Assembly: GCA_010094045.1 (NCBI GenBank)
Contig: ML986579.1
Span: 1,151,407-1,215,406 of the forward strand
Direction: 5' to 3'
Length of the DNA stretch: 64,000 nucleotides
DNA from: Lojkania enalia
Lineage: Eukaryota; Ascomycota; Dothideomycetes; Pleosporales
Made by a program: the position numbers and the translations under genes. The notes beneath the pieces were generated by a model that saw only the letters and a list, made by a program, of their open reading frames with translations, searched no databases and had not been told where the DNA came from. This document shows positions 11,146-24,750 of the stretch, piece by piece (within the stretch, counting starts at the first letter, position 1; each line of letters begins with the position of its first letter).

Positions 11146-14100
11146 ATTGATTCAAGGTGCTACGAATCGGGGCGATGTGATGGATGAGCTCGAGGACAGC
11201 ATCCTGGGACCGTCTGGGGGTAAATAGCGATGAACTCTGGTCCCGTCCAGGGTGCCGAACTACCGTAGCCCAGGGCCTCTGCCGAATGGTCAAGGGGATG
11301 CAGGTACGACTTGGCGCAGCCACTTGCACCATTCTGCAACCATCCCGGACGTTATCATAGCCTATTCCCTACCCGGCTATTATCAATTAGATATATATGA
11401 TGGGCTCATCCTTCGAGAATTTCCCGCTGGAGATCCGACATCTTTAAACATCCGATCACGGATGGCCACGGTGACATCCGCACTAGCCATGCTCAAGAAG
11501 CTCGGGACCATCAAAGTAGATCTGTGATTCAGCACTCTTGGATACTCCTTCGGGAATACTCTTCGGATAATTCTACACAATCACCAATACCGACCACATC
11601 GGTTCGTTCTTAAAGCCTTCCAGGAGTAGCTCCCCGTTGAACACTACCCGCGCATCAAGCAAGCATGTCTTCTTACCGCGTAACAAGCTGCGGGGCTCTC
11701 ATCCTGCCAATTTTTTTTTAAAAAAAAAAAATTAAGACGTATATTGGGCAAATATTCCATCCGTGGGACTCGCAAGATCTACCAATATAATTGGAAATGG
11801 TCGTCTCCCGCTCTCAGCTTGGCCGGAATATTAGTCTAAGATAGTAAGCAACAATCTGTTGAAGACATCTACAAGGATTAGGGATAATTACAAAGAACTA
11901 GACAATTTGAGCAAGCCGGAGTAGCAGGGATGGTGGACACATCTTCTTTCTACTTGTATGAAACTTCAGCACGCCTCTATCCGCTTGTTCCTACGAACCA
12001 CTCGGTCTTGAATGGTATGGTGCATAGCGCGTCGTAGCAATCCCTTACACAAAATGAATTGAATGAAGAACTATTGCGATTGCTCTGGCACGCCCGTTCT
12101 ATCTATTCTAGCGATGATCGGCTTTGTTTTACTTCTCAGATAAAATATACATAGATAACTTATTTTACTACGGAAGGGTATAAAGATTATTTTTATCCTC
12201 CCTCCCGCCACCTCTCGCTCATGATCTTAACAAAAAAAAATTGATTGCTGTTCAACTAACTCCGCAACCGGCGTCGGCCAAAGACAGCAGGACATTAACT
12301 CGTCCAATAACTTATCAATAGTCAATTGCTTCGTCTCAAACAACCTATTATTTACTCCAGTGATGTCGGATAGAGTATAAAGTCGTGTTCATATTTAAAA
12401 GCTCTTATTTCGACTACCAATTCTCTCCAACATTTACAACCTTCCCTCAGCCAATATGCTAGACAAGTCAGCTATTACGAAAGCATTTCAGCGCTAATCA
12501 CCTTGATAAGGCTAAAGACCTAATGTGCGAGGACCTAGAGGTAGTTAACGACGAGGGAGTCCCCAAAATATGGGTTAAGATAACCCGTCCCGTATTATGC
12601 GTCTGATGGTTTCCTTCCTCCAATGCCTTCACTTGAAGAAAATGAGAAAGCTGAAACCATAGGATGTAATAAGACTGCCAAGCGTAATCACGCGCGTATA
12701 TAGGCAGAGTTTTAGAGGCCTGACGTGGACGGGAAGCTCGTCGTTTGAGAGGAAAAGGAGGAATGCGAGTGAGGGATAGACGGGGGTTGAAAGTATGAAG
12801 GCGGCGGTGGCGCGGAGAAGAGGAGGAGAATCATAGTAAGAGTGTGTAATAGAGACTGTTCGAAGGCTTTGTCGAGAAAATGAATGGTATCAGTCTGATC
12901 GTACTTTGGACGACTCGGGCGCTGCCAAAGAGTAGGGCGAAAAGTTAGGGGAATGTCCCATATTTATAAAATTAACTAGAGCTCTGTTACAGCAATGCTT
13001 TAAAGAACATGCCCGTTACACTCTGGCATAGCACGACTAAGACTTCTAGGCGAAGATGTACGCTGAGATCGAAGGCTCCAAGTGTCGTGTCTCTTCAGAT
13101 AAGAACGATGCCATTTCAATTGTGCTTATGATACAACCCTCTGCTACATCTAGCACAGCTCCTTAGATGACTTCCGTGGTGCCTTTCGTTTCCACCCTTT
13201 CCGCCTCGACTTGATCTCACTACTCCGTCAACTAATCGCGCTCAACAGTACTGCAAGCTTCATGATGTCTCCTAGCCATTGGCGTAACCAAAAACCGAAA
13301 TATCTGTCAATGTCTGTTCTACAGTCGATAGTCCCATGCCTGTCCGGCGTGCTCCCATTCCAGCAGGATATCGTATAATCACAGGTAGGCATCACTTGGT
13401 CTCCTACGTCATCGAAGATTCGCTTTTCGTGGCTTTCGAGACTAGAGGAGACGAAGCAGTCGAGGGCAAAGAGTCAACCTTGCCAGAACCATCCATGACA
13501 TCTGCATACTGGATCTGTTGTGAGCCTTAGGTTCATCAGTATACAAGAGTATGTACAGCGGTTGGAACATGAACTTGTTGACATGCTACGATCACAGCTT
13601 TTAATGGAAAAAGGCTTCAAATGGCTGGACTAGGTGAGAGTAAAATCAGGTCTACATTATTCTTTTCAAAATATCTTGTACTACGCTATGTTATTCATAA
13701 TTGTTCTATACCTGCTAATCTTTCAATACCCCGGAAATCTGGATCTTTCTAGTGCTTGTATTCAATCCTTCTTTTTAAATCAATCGCCCGCATCAACTCC
13801 AACCAATTACCAACCTTAGGGCTAAATCCCTTGTTCGAGCGACTGTCAACTCAGCTCTCAAGGATCGCTAACCTGCACACTTCTGATATTCCCGTTACGC
13901 TGCTCACTGATGATCTCGCCTCAACATCCACACTTTGACACATCTTGAACGACAATAGAAGGGTGACTGGGTCCTATAGTTATTCAGTTCAATCCCTTGC
14001 CTATGTATGCAGCCATCCTCGCCCTTTAGCCTTGGGGAAGCAGCCATATTGCAGTACTCTCCCTTCTCTTTGATAGAAGCGCGCATAATTGTTGAGTAGA

Positions 14101-14741
14101 TGCTCTGTTCACCCCCGCTCAGTTCAATTTCAGTGAAAGAACTGCATTAGAGAGTTGTTCGTCTTTCCGGTTCCTTCCCGTATCACCATTGAAATTCATA
14201 GCATTTATCACACACGCGAGTTCGTGGTTAGAAGCTCGGACACCTACTATACCTAGTCGGCTAGTTTCCATAGATTTATTTGTTCTTCTCCTTTTTTCGA
14301 TGTATGGCTAGAAGGTTTGTGTATTCTGTCACCGGCGTGATTTGAAGAAGGGAGAGAAGTCATGAGCCCGAACCTGTTAGGATTTTTCAGGCTTCTCTTA
14401 TGTTATTAGCCAGATACGATACAATGCAGTTTAGAACATAAATTTTTTGTGGAAGGGACAGCCATAACCTCTGAGTCTGGTAGGTATTTTCGTCGTATTC
14501 GAGGGCATGATTACTAGTCGGTGCATGCCTTAGAGGAACACAGGATTTTGGTAGATAGAAATACGGCCAACCACTCCAGTCATTTACAATATCAGATATC
14601 CATTCTCTTGATTAAAGTATTCCAGCCCATATCCTACTCGTTCCATCTTTTGGTAGCAGAGAAATAAAGGTAAATCCCTAGAGACGTTCCTTCCAGAAAC
14701 GTAAAATAAAGGGAACCTGGTTATTGTTCCCTCTCTATTGG
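11146..14741. other. left part of gene desert, no intact gene
   Basis: Moderately AT-rich sequence with homopolymer runs (T9/A12 near 11711-11731, A9 near 12232) and no frame longer than about 90 codons that looks like a gene. The short plus-strand frame at 11252-11527 has no recognisable domain and overlaps other random frames. One small possible gene relic is listed separately at 12501-12605. CpA and TpG remain common, so this stretch is not RIPed like the right end of the window. Confidence 0.5.
12501..12605 (+). pseudogene. possible gene relic, unknown family
   Basis: An open stretch reads HLDKAKDLMCEDLEVV followed by NDEGVPKIWVKITRP, which has a protein-like composition unlike the random frames nearby. 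It is closed by stops on both sides; the passage downstream (DGFLPPMPSLEENEK-like) is in other frames. It is preceded by a pyrimidine-rich leader and an ATG at 12456. It may be a decayed gene or an element fragment. I cannot name the family. Confidence 0.25.
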
Positions 14742-14766
14742 TTTTTTTTTTTTTTTTTTTTTTTTT
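14742..14766. repeat. T25 homopolymer at left edge of repeat array
   Basis: An uninterrupted run of 25 T, preceded by CTCTCTATTGG and followed by AAGGTTTAC. It lies about where the degenerate A/B repeat array begins. A run of exactly the same length, but of A, lies at 24751-24775. Confidence 0.9.
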
Positions 14767-17700
14767 AAGGTTTACTATGAGGAGCATATGAGCCATGAAG
14801 TGGCCTTGCGTCTGTTTTTATAGCTATTGCCAGGGCGTGATAAGGCGTTGACCGTATTATTTGATGCTGTAGGTTTTTGTGGCAAGGGAATAGACATGCG
14901 ATTACTACCATACCATTTCGAGCATACTCTATGGCGCAAAAGTATATTCACGGCCATTCGCTATGTGTACGAAACTTAGTACAGACGGACGCATGGTTCT
15001 TGAAAGCGAGTCCTTTGAGTCTGAATAGAATAAGGGTGCCTATGCCAGAAAAAAAAGCATCCATACCGGCTCTTTCGCTATTCTTTTGGACTACGAATTT
15101 CCCACAGCAGTGCCATTTCCCTGACGCATTCGAGCTTTAAGGGGGGGCATACGTTTTGCGGGCGGAAATAGAGTAACTTGCCGGATGAAATATTCAAGAT
15201 TTTAGGATTGGAAAAATACAGATGGCTCTCCCTAAGATTCACTCAGCCGCGCTTTTCATCAGACGTATAAAGGCTCAAGAACAGAAGATGGCCATAAATC
15301 CTTCGTATTTAGGTTTTGATTGGTAAGATTCGCAGAAGCACATCAAGGGTAGATGTGTCTAATTTGTAGTCTATGAGGCGTGTTTAGGATTCGTTCCAAG
15401 GAAATCGGAGGAACATATTCAAATTAATATGTTACTTTATAGCCCAAGGACCTTGGTTGGAGCACTGTAGCACTAGTGGTGTATGATTCGTCGTATCCTT
15501 AAAATTTTCGGGTTTGACATATATTGCATCCATAATCTGTTGAAGATGGTGTTTGAGATTACATATCCAACGAAGAAAGGTCCAAAGAATGTTCTGCCGC
15601 AACATTAAATCTTTCTGAAGTACTTGAGTTATTCCCTATACAAGCTGGCTAGGCCTAGACACACCCTTTATGATAGACACAAGTCCGAGTCGGAGGAGCC
15701 GCATTGTCACCTCAGCAGAGAGTTTCTGGATTCTGTAGCATATCATGGTCCCAGAGGGAAAGCGAGGGTCATGAATGCGTGACTTATAGCATTACAAAGA
15801 TCCAAGAGTAGCATACGATACACCATTAATACATCTTTCCATGCCTTTTTATCCTTCAAAAGCACGCGAAGAATTTTGCGAGGAAAAATGCCAACTTGGA
15901 TCCTTGACATGTAGTCTTTTTGGATTGACAGCGAATATGGGCCATATCTTAAGCATGATGCATAATAAGTTCTATTTTCAACGCAGGGACTTCTGTACGG
16001 AAAGAGAAGCCATTTCATGCCAATCGCTTTGCATGTGGAAATGGATCGCACATGAACAAGCTACATGAAAGGTCCTATGCTCTTCTAATTCGAGACGTGA
16101 GAAACAAATATCCAAGGGAGGAAGTCAAATGTCCTAAGTTTAACTTATTTAGACTCAACAGTCAGCAGGCGAAGTACTATGTCATTGGTTGTCACTTATA
16201 TATCATTTCTGTCTGTCGAGCCAGGATGATTCTTAAGATTAGACGGCGAGGGCTCTCTAGTCTTTATGTCTCGAATTTGAAGTCGCACGGAAGGGACGTA
16301 AGCAAATTCAAATCTGAGAGCTTGCGTGATTATAAAAGGAATTAGAGCAGTCTCCGAGGAAGAAAACCCATGCTGATGTTGCAGATTTTTCTTATGAAGT
16401 CGATTGCCGGAAACATGCATCAAAAGATTCTATTTCCCTTGTTTTTCTTTGGGAGAAGATATGTTAAATGGGCCAAGGAAGATGCATTTTGTCCGAATGA
16501 CGAACGTTTAGTCTCCATATTTCGTACATAGATAGCGCCACTGTGTGGTCTGTTGCTCTTCCTTAAAGCTTTGAAGAGGAAGAAAGTATGTCGTTGGGAA
16601 GGAATTGGAGAAACCTTTGCCAAAACCTAGTCAAATTTTTGAATATAAAAGATTGCGGACAACGTCGTTGCAGCATCACTCGTCTCTTAATCAATCCCTG
16701 ACATGTTATAAAGGATTCCTCAAGAAAATCCAAGAGCCACAAGCTATTCAGTCCGTAGAATTATAATCCACGAGGAGAGAGAATTGACAGGTCCTTATAA
16801 GCCAGACGATTCTAAGTTCCACGCTACGAGAGGTACCATATATAATGGTACTGTTAATTTTAACCTCGCGGGAACTAATTCTTCCGAAATTCATGAAGCA
16901 TTCGCAATCCATTATGCATTTCATTTTGAATTGGAAAGCTCTGAGAGCTAGTGCCAGTTCCGCAATACAATATGGAGTCTGGTATAAAAGATCGAATAGT
17001 TTCCCAAGAAATGAAATGTTAATATTTTGCCTCGTCCTCCGTGCCTCAGAGCCTAGGCCTCAAAGAAGCGTTCCCAAAGTCTGACTCTAGCTTCATCCTG
17101 AATTCATTCCGGACGGAAGTTTTTCCAAGCTATGAGTCAGCCATAGAGCTTAGGGCGTGCAGATCTTGGTATCATGAACGTAGTGAAAAGAAATTTTAGC
17201 CTTCGTAAAGTGATGTCAGTTCAGCAAAAAAGAGACCACCATCCTGATATAGTTAGATACTTAAGACTCGGAGGCTCCCAAAAAGGCCCATTGTTTACCA
17301 ATTCCTTATATATTAGCGCTTGTACAAGAATATACGTTCAAATGGAAGCACTTCGTCTGCCCAATTGCATTAATATTGAAAACTTGAACAAAAGGGTTCC
17401 ATCAGATAGACCCCGAGTCTTTTTGGGCCTCCACTGATGGAAAAATCCGTCAGAGGAGAGGAAGGTTCATGTCATCCTAGTTTGCGTATTGAACTTAAAT
17501 TATTATTAACTAGGACCATGAGGGGTTCCATTTTGTATGACCGATCGTAGTAACAGGTTCATCGTCCGCGAGACAAAGAAATAGAAATCCCCTTTAAAGA
17601 AAATTTCGATTTGAACGATATACAAGCTAGAGAAACATGTATAGCCCATAACTGTGGCCTTGGTCGTAGGTAAGGTAGTAGATCTTTGGTTCAAGAACTA

Positions 17701-20700
17701 AGTGTATATTTGGCTTTGGATATTTTTTAACTCGAATGCATTCAAGAATAGAACCAATGCATTATGGATAGTGATGCTTTCGTATTGTGCAGGAGGCCCT
17801 ATTCCTCCGAATAAAAGAGGATAGCACCTTGAATTAAGCATCATCTGAAGATTGCAGACGTTATTCTTGTTCTTGCACACATGGCACAGAATTTTCCAGG
17901 AAAAAGCCAGGCATATCTTGGATACTAGTTTGTTTCTCCTCTAAAAGATGCATAGGCGGCACTTTGGGGATTATTGACGTTCCTTTCAGGTTTGCTGTAA
18001 AACAGAAATGGTCATCGGGATATAGAATGGAAATTCTAGACTCAGAAGTAATAAATATATAGCGCATAATACTCAGAAAGCACAGCTTTTGGGCCTACCA
18101 TTTCAGCATCTGTGGCGCCTTTTTGACTTGGAGATCTGGGAATCGCATTTCCAATCGTCCTAGTTTGTCATTGAAGTGGCATTCGAGTCAGATTAGAACA
18201 AATATAAAGCTGATGTATTAGTTTTTCAGTGTCCAAAAAATTGTGTAAACGCCGAAGCCATGGAGCACGCGAAGCACCGGCATTAGGTGTAATGAGATTA
18301 AATTTGATAACCAAGATGGTTATAGTCTCCACGTACTGTATCTCCGAACTTGAAGATCCTCGGAGCGATATACCCTCCGCACGTTGTCCTTCTCTTAGAC
18401 TTTGGAAGGGAGTACCAGGGAGAGCAGGGAGGAACATAATCCCTTGGGTGAACATATTTTGGCGTTCAAGTTTCGGCAAAGCAAGAAGCATACAATCTGA
18501 GATGTCTTCAAAAGGCGAATCAGAATTGATAAGGGTGGAATGGGGCCATGATCCATCTAAAAGGTGATTTCTGGATCCAATCCTAGCGAAAGCGGTAACA
18601 TATGCATTGATTGTGATGGTGTTAAATGTTGGGATGCCGTTATAACGGATCGAAATACCAATTCTGCGTGCTTTTCGAAGATTTCAGTCTAGGATTTGCA
18701 GATCGCTATACCGTGTTTTCACGCCATACCAATTTCAATCTTAAAAATTACAAGTTGTAGTCCACAAGGAAAGAGACGACTATTGTATATCACTCTAATC
18801 TTCTTGATATCTAAAGTGTCCACGAATCGTTGCTTTTGTCCCTAAATTGAATTTTTTGTTTTCCTGAAATATGACCGACAACACAGCGATTGTGGTACTT
18901 ATTTCTTGGAGGCGTTGCAATTCTTAGCGTTCGGGGGATCCTCTAAGTTGCCGCGATAGGGTATTGATTTCAGAATTTGTAGCAAGCAAGGAAGCAAGGC
19001 CATTGATCTAATTTCGACATTTATTTGGACCCGAGAATTTCCGAAGCCGCGCATATGATGGGCGCACAATGTTATGTTAGAATTCCAGAGAAGCCACAGC
19101 AGCAACTAGGAGAGCACACGAGAAAATTTTGTAATCTAGATTTTCACACAAGACTGCCATTTTAACTCGTCGTGGTCCATTTTACTCGGTAGGGCAAACG
19201 GGCCATGCCGTCGTCTGTAGTTAGTTGTCAACTCCGGAAATTTGGTGGTACAGGCCCACTACAATTTTTGAAAATTTTTTAATCAAGATTGGGGTATTTT
19301 GATATTGGGGGAAAGAAAAGAAACCATAACGCTGCTCTCTGAGTCATTTTAGATTTATGACCCAAGAGGCACCATGGGATGGACGAAGACAATATTCTAG
19401 TCCCAAATGAAAGTACGACATTGAATATGAGCTACGATCCTACTTCCAGGCATCATTAGTCCCAATCAGCAATTTGAATGCTATCAGACCTACAGCGTAC
19501 AGTTTAGTTCATAACGCGGATCCAAGGTAGGGAAGAAAACCCGTCATATAACCTGTTGTTTTTATGTTTTTATTAACATTACACAGTCCAAAGACGCATG
19601 ACATTACCTCAACGTGGTATAGTTTTTAGTCCTCGATATAGACATTCGGCCTCCGACACACTCATTTCTTTTCTGAGTTTGTACTTTCAAAGTCCAGGGT
19701 CCAAGAGAACAAGCACTTTAACCTTTTTTTTTTTCAGTAGATTCTCCTCCCTACAGAATTGCTATGAAGAGAGCAACCTAGTCATATCTTTGCATCGGTC
19801 ATGAACTTAATTTAGACCCCAAATTCAAAAGAATAATTGCCCGCCATTAATCTTTCATCTTTTAGCTCTCAATAGAGTTTCAACAACAGATACTTATGGA
19901 TTTCTACGTCTGAATGTTTTAGAATTCGCAACAAGAAGGCCATGACCTTTCCAGATATCCTTTTTTTTTGTCTGTACAGAGTTGGTATCGTATATGATCT
20001 TATTGTAGACTCCACAGCTCGAAGACGCACCACATGAGAAGCCATGTGTTGTTGTTAGTCGCCAGCATAGACTCTGCTCAATCAAGATAGTCATGGAGTA
20101 CAAAGTCTTGTCTTTTTAGGACCCTAAGTCTTCGAGAAGCGACGTTCAACTCATCTAGCTCTATTTCTAGTCCTCATGGAAAGCCATGTGCAAGCACATG
20201 AAGCCAATCATATACGAAAATTCTTCGGGTTCTGTTTCAGACTCCTCGGTTCAAAAAATAAAATAAAATAAAAAAAAGAGCCTTTTTTAGTCCTCAAGAG
20301 AGATACTCAGCAGCCAACATACTCATGCATTTCGAGATCTAGGCTTTTTAAACCTCTTGGCATGTATTCTCGAGCCCGGAGATTTGAAAAGCAGCGCTAT
20401 TCTGCTCCATACTCGTGCATCTCAAACGTCGTGGAGGATGTGTTGTGGAGAAGATTGTTGCGTATCAGGCAGCCTCAATTGCTGGGGCAAATATCGATGT
20501 ATCGAAGGAGGGTAAGCGGCCCGCCTAGCCAGAGGCTGGCAGTGGCGAGACTATATAGGCCTAAAAACAGACCAACTATAATAGGGTAGTAGAAACACGT
20601 GACAAAGATGGATATGAATTAAAGGTGCAAGAGGTTGTAGAACGGGTTTCGAAGACAAGAAAAACAGGATCATCTTTTAGAATGTCCTTTTTTGCTCAGA

Positions 20701-23700
20701 ATGGTCACCGTTGCGCGAGGAACGAGGCGCCATACTACAGGCGAACATCCTCTTTTAGTCAAGATGTCGTCGAACAGCTGGCGAAGTTGACGATCATATA
20801 ATAATTCTTAGAGCCCAACACTCAAAAAATCCAATCCCATGTGTCGGCCGAAGGAAAACTTTTATTCCTTGAAATGAGAACAGAAATCCTCCGAGCAAAG
20901 AAGCGCGATTCAAGCCTTTCTTCCAAGCCCGTAGGCCAGGATGGAATCCAATGGCAAAGAAAATTTATGTTAGGGCGTTTGGATGACAGTGGTTAGAGTT
21001 AGGTGATGATCTTGGCAGTCGGCCGGAATATAGCCTTCTCGACCGTAGTCTCTAGCAACCTTTCTATCCCCATTTCGGATGACACCAGCCCACTTCGTGC
21101 TATTTATACGGCTATTTTTATACCAAACATTGCTTTACCACGCTAGAAGTGGTGATCCGGTGTAGTCTGTAGAAACCAATCCTTCACGGAGGAAACCATT
21201 TGAAGTAGCATGATATTGGCTCTTGTAGAGCTCACGTTATTGGCGAACTGCTGCAGCATAAACGCTCCTAAATTTATGCAGAGGTCGAATTAGCCCATAT
21301 ACGCCTACCTAGTATTTCCAGTGTGGACCGCGAATTCGGCAAATCTGTCTTCAATTTTCTTTCGCTCGTTCTCGTCGCTCGCCTTTCGTAACTTCATTAT
21401 TTGCTGCTCTGTTATCGGCCAGACCTGGACGTCTATACCCTCTAGCACTTGCTTCATTTGGACATAGTTTTCATTAAGGAAAGCCGTGCTATCCCTCAAC
21501 ATCTGTGCATGTCGGATAAATTGGATCCGTTTTTAGAATAGTACCATCAAGTAGAAATAAACTTCTTTACAGGCTCAAAGAAAGTGTTCCACCCCTATAA
21601 TTTTATCACCTTTTTAGTCTCCAAAAGGGTCTGTGCTTTGCGCTATGCAACCCGTAATTTACAATTTCTAGTCCATAGGGTATTCAATAGGAGAACAAAA
21701 GCGGTCATAGCCTCTGCACAATATCTTTTTTAGACTCCAGAACATAGAAATCGCCGCGCCATAGGTATCGGATATCGCTTTAGTTCTAGAAAGGTAGAGT
21801 GTTCTACGGACAAGAAACGTCCATCTAGCAGCGTGATCCCCGATTTTAGTCATTATAGGATATCCTACGGGGAATAGAGATGATGGTCATTCTGAAAATC
21901 TTAATGGAATTCCAGGGCTCAAGAGAAGACAATTATGCAGAGGTAATGTCTCGGTATTTAGAGACCAGCTCTCGAAAGAGGAAATTAGCCATGACTAACA
22001 AGGTGGCAGCATTTTAATGTCCAAAAATCGAAAGTAGACAGCCATTTGTAGCTAGATATCCAGCTTTTCAAAGCTCTTGGTCCAGCACTCGAAAAGGGGG
22101 GGGCATCCTTGCTTTCGTACATCATTTTTTAGAGTCTAATGGTCGGGAAAAGAGCTCCGTGTTCCTTTTACGCCTTTCTACTTAGAAAGTATATGTGGGT
22201 TTGTACAAGAAGCATATATGTGTGGATATAAGCTACCTCCACGAAGAAAAGTGACATTCATAATAGTCTAGAGTTTTAAAATTCCAGACTCACAGGATGC
22301 CTTTATCCTTTAGATGCATGGTTTAGTCCTTGTAAAGGAATATGTAGATATACCAGGGATAAATCATGGAGTAAATATTGGTAGCTTTTTTTCTTATGGG
22401 GAATGCAATCTCCACTTAATACCTTTTATAAGATTCTCAGAGTCCTTGCCTCATAAAATAGCCATATTAACTTGTCTCCGTAGCTTTCGGCTCTTAGAAT
22501 AGAGTAAGTCCTAATACAAGAAAGAACTATTCAGCCGATTATGGGCAACCTTTATGGGATAAAGGACATTAATAATCCACTAGAGTAGTTTTGGAGTTCC
22601 AGCCTCGAAGTATAGCTACGGAAAGCACTCCTCCCCGAATTTGGTACTTAGAATAGGGCAAGTTCTTACGTAACAGAATAATTCAGTAGATAATAAGAAA
22701 GCTCCAAGAACATTAATATCGATCATTCTGTAAACTTTCAGTCTAACCCCTAGAGCGTAGTGCCATCAATTATACCTTTTTATGTGTAAGCCCAGGTCAC
22801 GTGCCTGATCAGGCTATGCAGTCCTTGATGAAGCAGTCTCATGTACTATATAATTTTCTACTATATCATAGACCGATAGGCCATGGCAATCATAAATAGA
22901 CCTATACAGTCTCCACCCACTCTTGCTTACATCATGAATATAATCCCTAGGAGTTCCAGCAAGGAAATTTTTAAGAATCTAACCCGAATAACCCAACAAT
23001 ATATAATCCAGAAAGAATTTACTTCTTAGTCTCTGGCGTCAAACGGATGAGGTGAAGGTACTCCATAAGCTAGAGTCCATATGGTTTTTAGAATTCAGGA
23101 CTTAACAGGAGTGGTGCCATTTATGTTCGTTCATTTTCTATTTTAGTCCTCCCGAGATCCCCCAAAGCAAGCAAAATAGACAACAATTATACCTTAGTCT
23201 TGAATTTTTAGAGTCTCGCGCTCGAAGGAAACACCGCCCGACATTCCCTTGTGTCGACAGTTTAGTCTCTATGAGATTCAACGACATATAGAAGTTGCTT
23301 TGCAGGTTGGATTCCTCGTAATTTTAGAGTATACGGCTCGAAGGAGACGGTGTCATGTATATTTTTCCATTCCAATTTTAATATCTAGAGGATCCCCAAA
23401 GGCATGCAAAAAGAAAACAATATAATCCGAGCTTGTGGTTTGGTGCCCGTAGCACCATAATTGTATGTGCCAAATACTTTTAGTCCCCCTGAAAATCCAA
23501 CCGGGGAGCACTCGTCTACAGTAAGCATAGTTGTTTAAGGTCCCACAACTAAAACAAAAATTCCATTCTTCCGACTGAGCTTTTAGTTCCTAGAATATCC
23601 TCAAAGCAAGTCAAGAAATCCATGTAAATTTTAGTGCCGCGTTTTGAGACTCAGCGACTCAAATAGCACAGCGCCATGGGATCTTCCAGCGCAATGTTTT

Positions 23701-24750
23701 AGTCCCTAGAATATCCCTTTGAAATTAAAAAAGAAAACAAACATTTTACCTTCGCCTTGTCCTTTTAGAGTGCCGGAAGGGACGGACACTGCACTATCCA
23801 TTCATCCAAATGCATTCCTTAGTCCTCAGGAACTAGGAACAAACAATACGCCATCGCCTAGGTGCTTGTTTTCCTTTAGACCCAACAGTTCGAAGGAGAA
23901 CTCCATGCTGGGCTTCCCAAGGGGTATTTTCGTCCCTAGAATATCCGCTAAGCCGGGAAAGAAGAGAGCCATGTTCACCTTGTTCCTGTACTTTTAAAGC
24001 CCGCGACTCAACCACAGCACCATTTGATTCCATCAGTTGTATTTTCTAGTCTCCAGAGCCAGCAACAAACAATACTCCATAACACTCTGATCTTCCACTT
24101 TTTACACCCAACAACTGAAAAGCACAGCACCATCCCCTAGCCCAAATGCAGACTTTAGTCCCCGGATAGAACGATAAAAACCCCACATCCAGCGTTTCCA
24201 TTGTTGTATTTAGGTCCCACTCCCTGCACGAACCCTCCATAATATCTTCTTAAACCTGATTTTAGTCCCCATTCTACCCAGCGACAACCAACCCACCCAA
24301 CCCTCCATTATTCCCCACATTCTCGCCTCTCCCCGTTATAGTTCCCATCCCCATATCTGTCTCGAATCTCCGATTTTAACCATCGAACAAAGCCCGCCAC
24401 AAGCAAGTAGACAACCACATACATCTTTTAGATAAAGTTTTTAGACTCCCACTCCTCTAACACAGCACTTTCTTCCCCCCTTCCCCTATCTATCTTCATT
24501 TTAGGCCCGGGACGTCCAACGCAGAAAGGGGACAGCCATCCCTTATTCCTATCCGGATTTGTAGACCCTAGTCGGATAATATAGTTTCGTTTGGCATTCT
24601 TATACTGATTTCTCGTCCCCGAGACAAGGGGAAAAGGCACCCGCCCATGCTGATTCCATGTCTTGAATTTTAGACACCGCCTAGGGAACGGCACCATGCG
24701 GTCCTCTTGGTAATAATTTAAGCCCGAATAGGAACCGCAACCCGTGGGCC
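14767..24750. repeat. 10-kb degenerate tandem array, alternating A and B units of about 56 bp
   Basis: No gene is supportable here. The stretch is built of loosely similar units. Most start with TTTTAG or a close variant (TTTTCA, TTTTAA, TTTCTAG) and many end near GCCAT or CCAT about 35-45 nt later. Two types can be told apart. Type A starts TTTTAGTCC and continues CTAGAATATCC, then an AAAGC...AACAA tract. Type B starts TTTTAGA/TTTTAGAGTC and continues with a (GA)CTCGAAGGAGA-like block and GC.CCAT. They alternate regularly over at least the right 5 kb. Similarity is clearest at 19.6-24.7 kb and fades leftwards, where isolated units are still visible (for example near 15080, 15980 and 18219). 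CpA is not depleted, so RIP has not acted, as expected if units were already too diverged. Short open frames inside are by-products. Confidence 0.75.
23086..24265. repeat. best-ordered section of the A/B array
   Basis: I located successive unit starts at 23086(B), 23141(A), 23206(B), 23261(A), 23322(B), 23376(A), about 23436(weak B), 23478(A), 23534(B), 23581(A), 23629(B), 23697(A), 23763(B), 23819(A), 23875(B), 23927(A), 23992(B), 24042(A), 24099(B), 24154(A), 24209(B) and 24260(A). Spacing runs from about 42 to 68 and averages about 56 bp, so the A-to-A period is about 112 bp. B blocks include GCTCGAAGGA, GGCTCGAAGGAG, GTTCGAAGGAG, GACTCAAATAGCACAG and GACTCAACCACAGCACCAT. A blocks include repeated CCTAGAATATCC. 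Confidence 0.85.

Noticed and set aside
14767..24750. CRISPR array
   Set aside because: Fungal nuclear context, and the repeated parts are too diverged and too short for direct repeats; no cas genes.
14767..24750. tRNA gene cluster, because of the recurring (G)TTCGAA/CTCGAAGG motif resembling a B box
   Set aside because: No cloverleaf, no A box at the right distance, and no acceptor-stem pairing around the motif.
14767..24750. Array of mini-introns or exons, because TTTTAG resembles an acceptor
   Set aside because: I could not find matching GT donors and branch sites at regular positions, and the intervening pieces do not stay open in any one frame.
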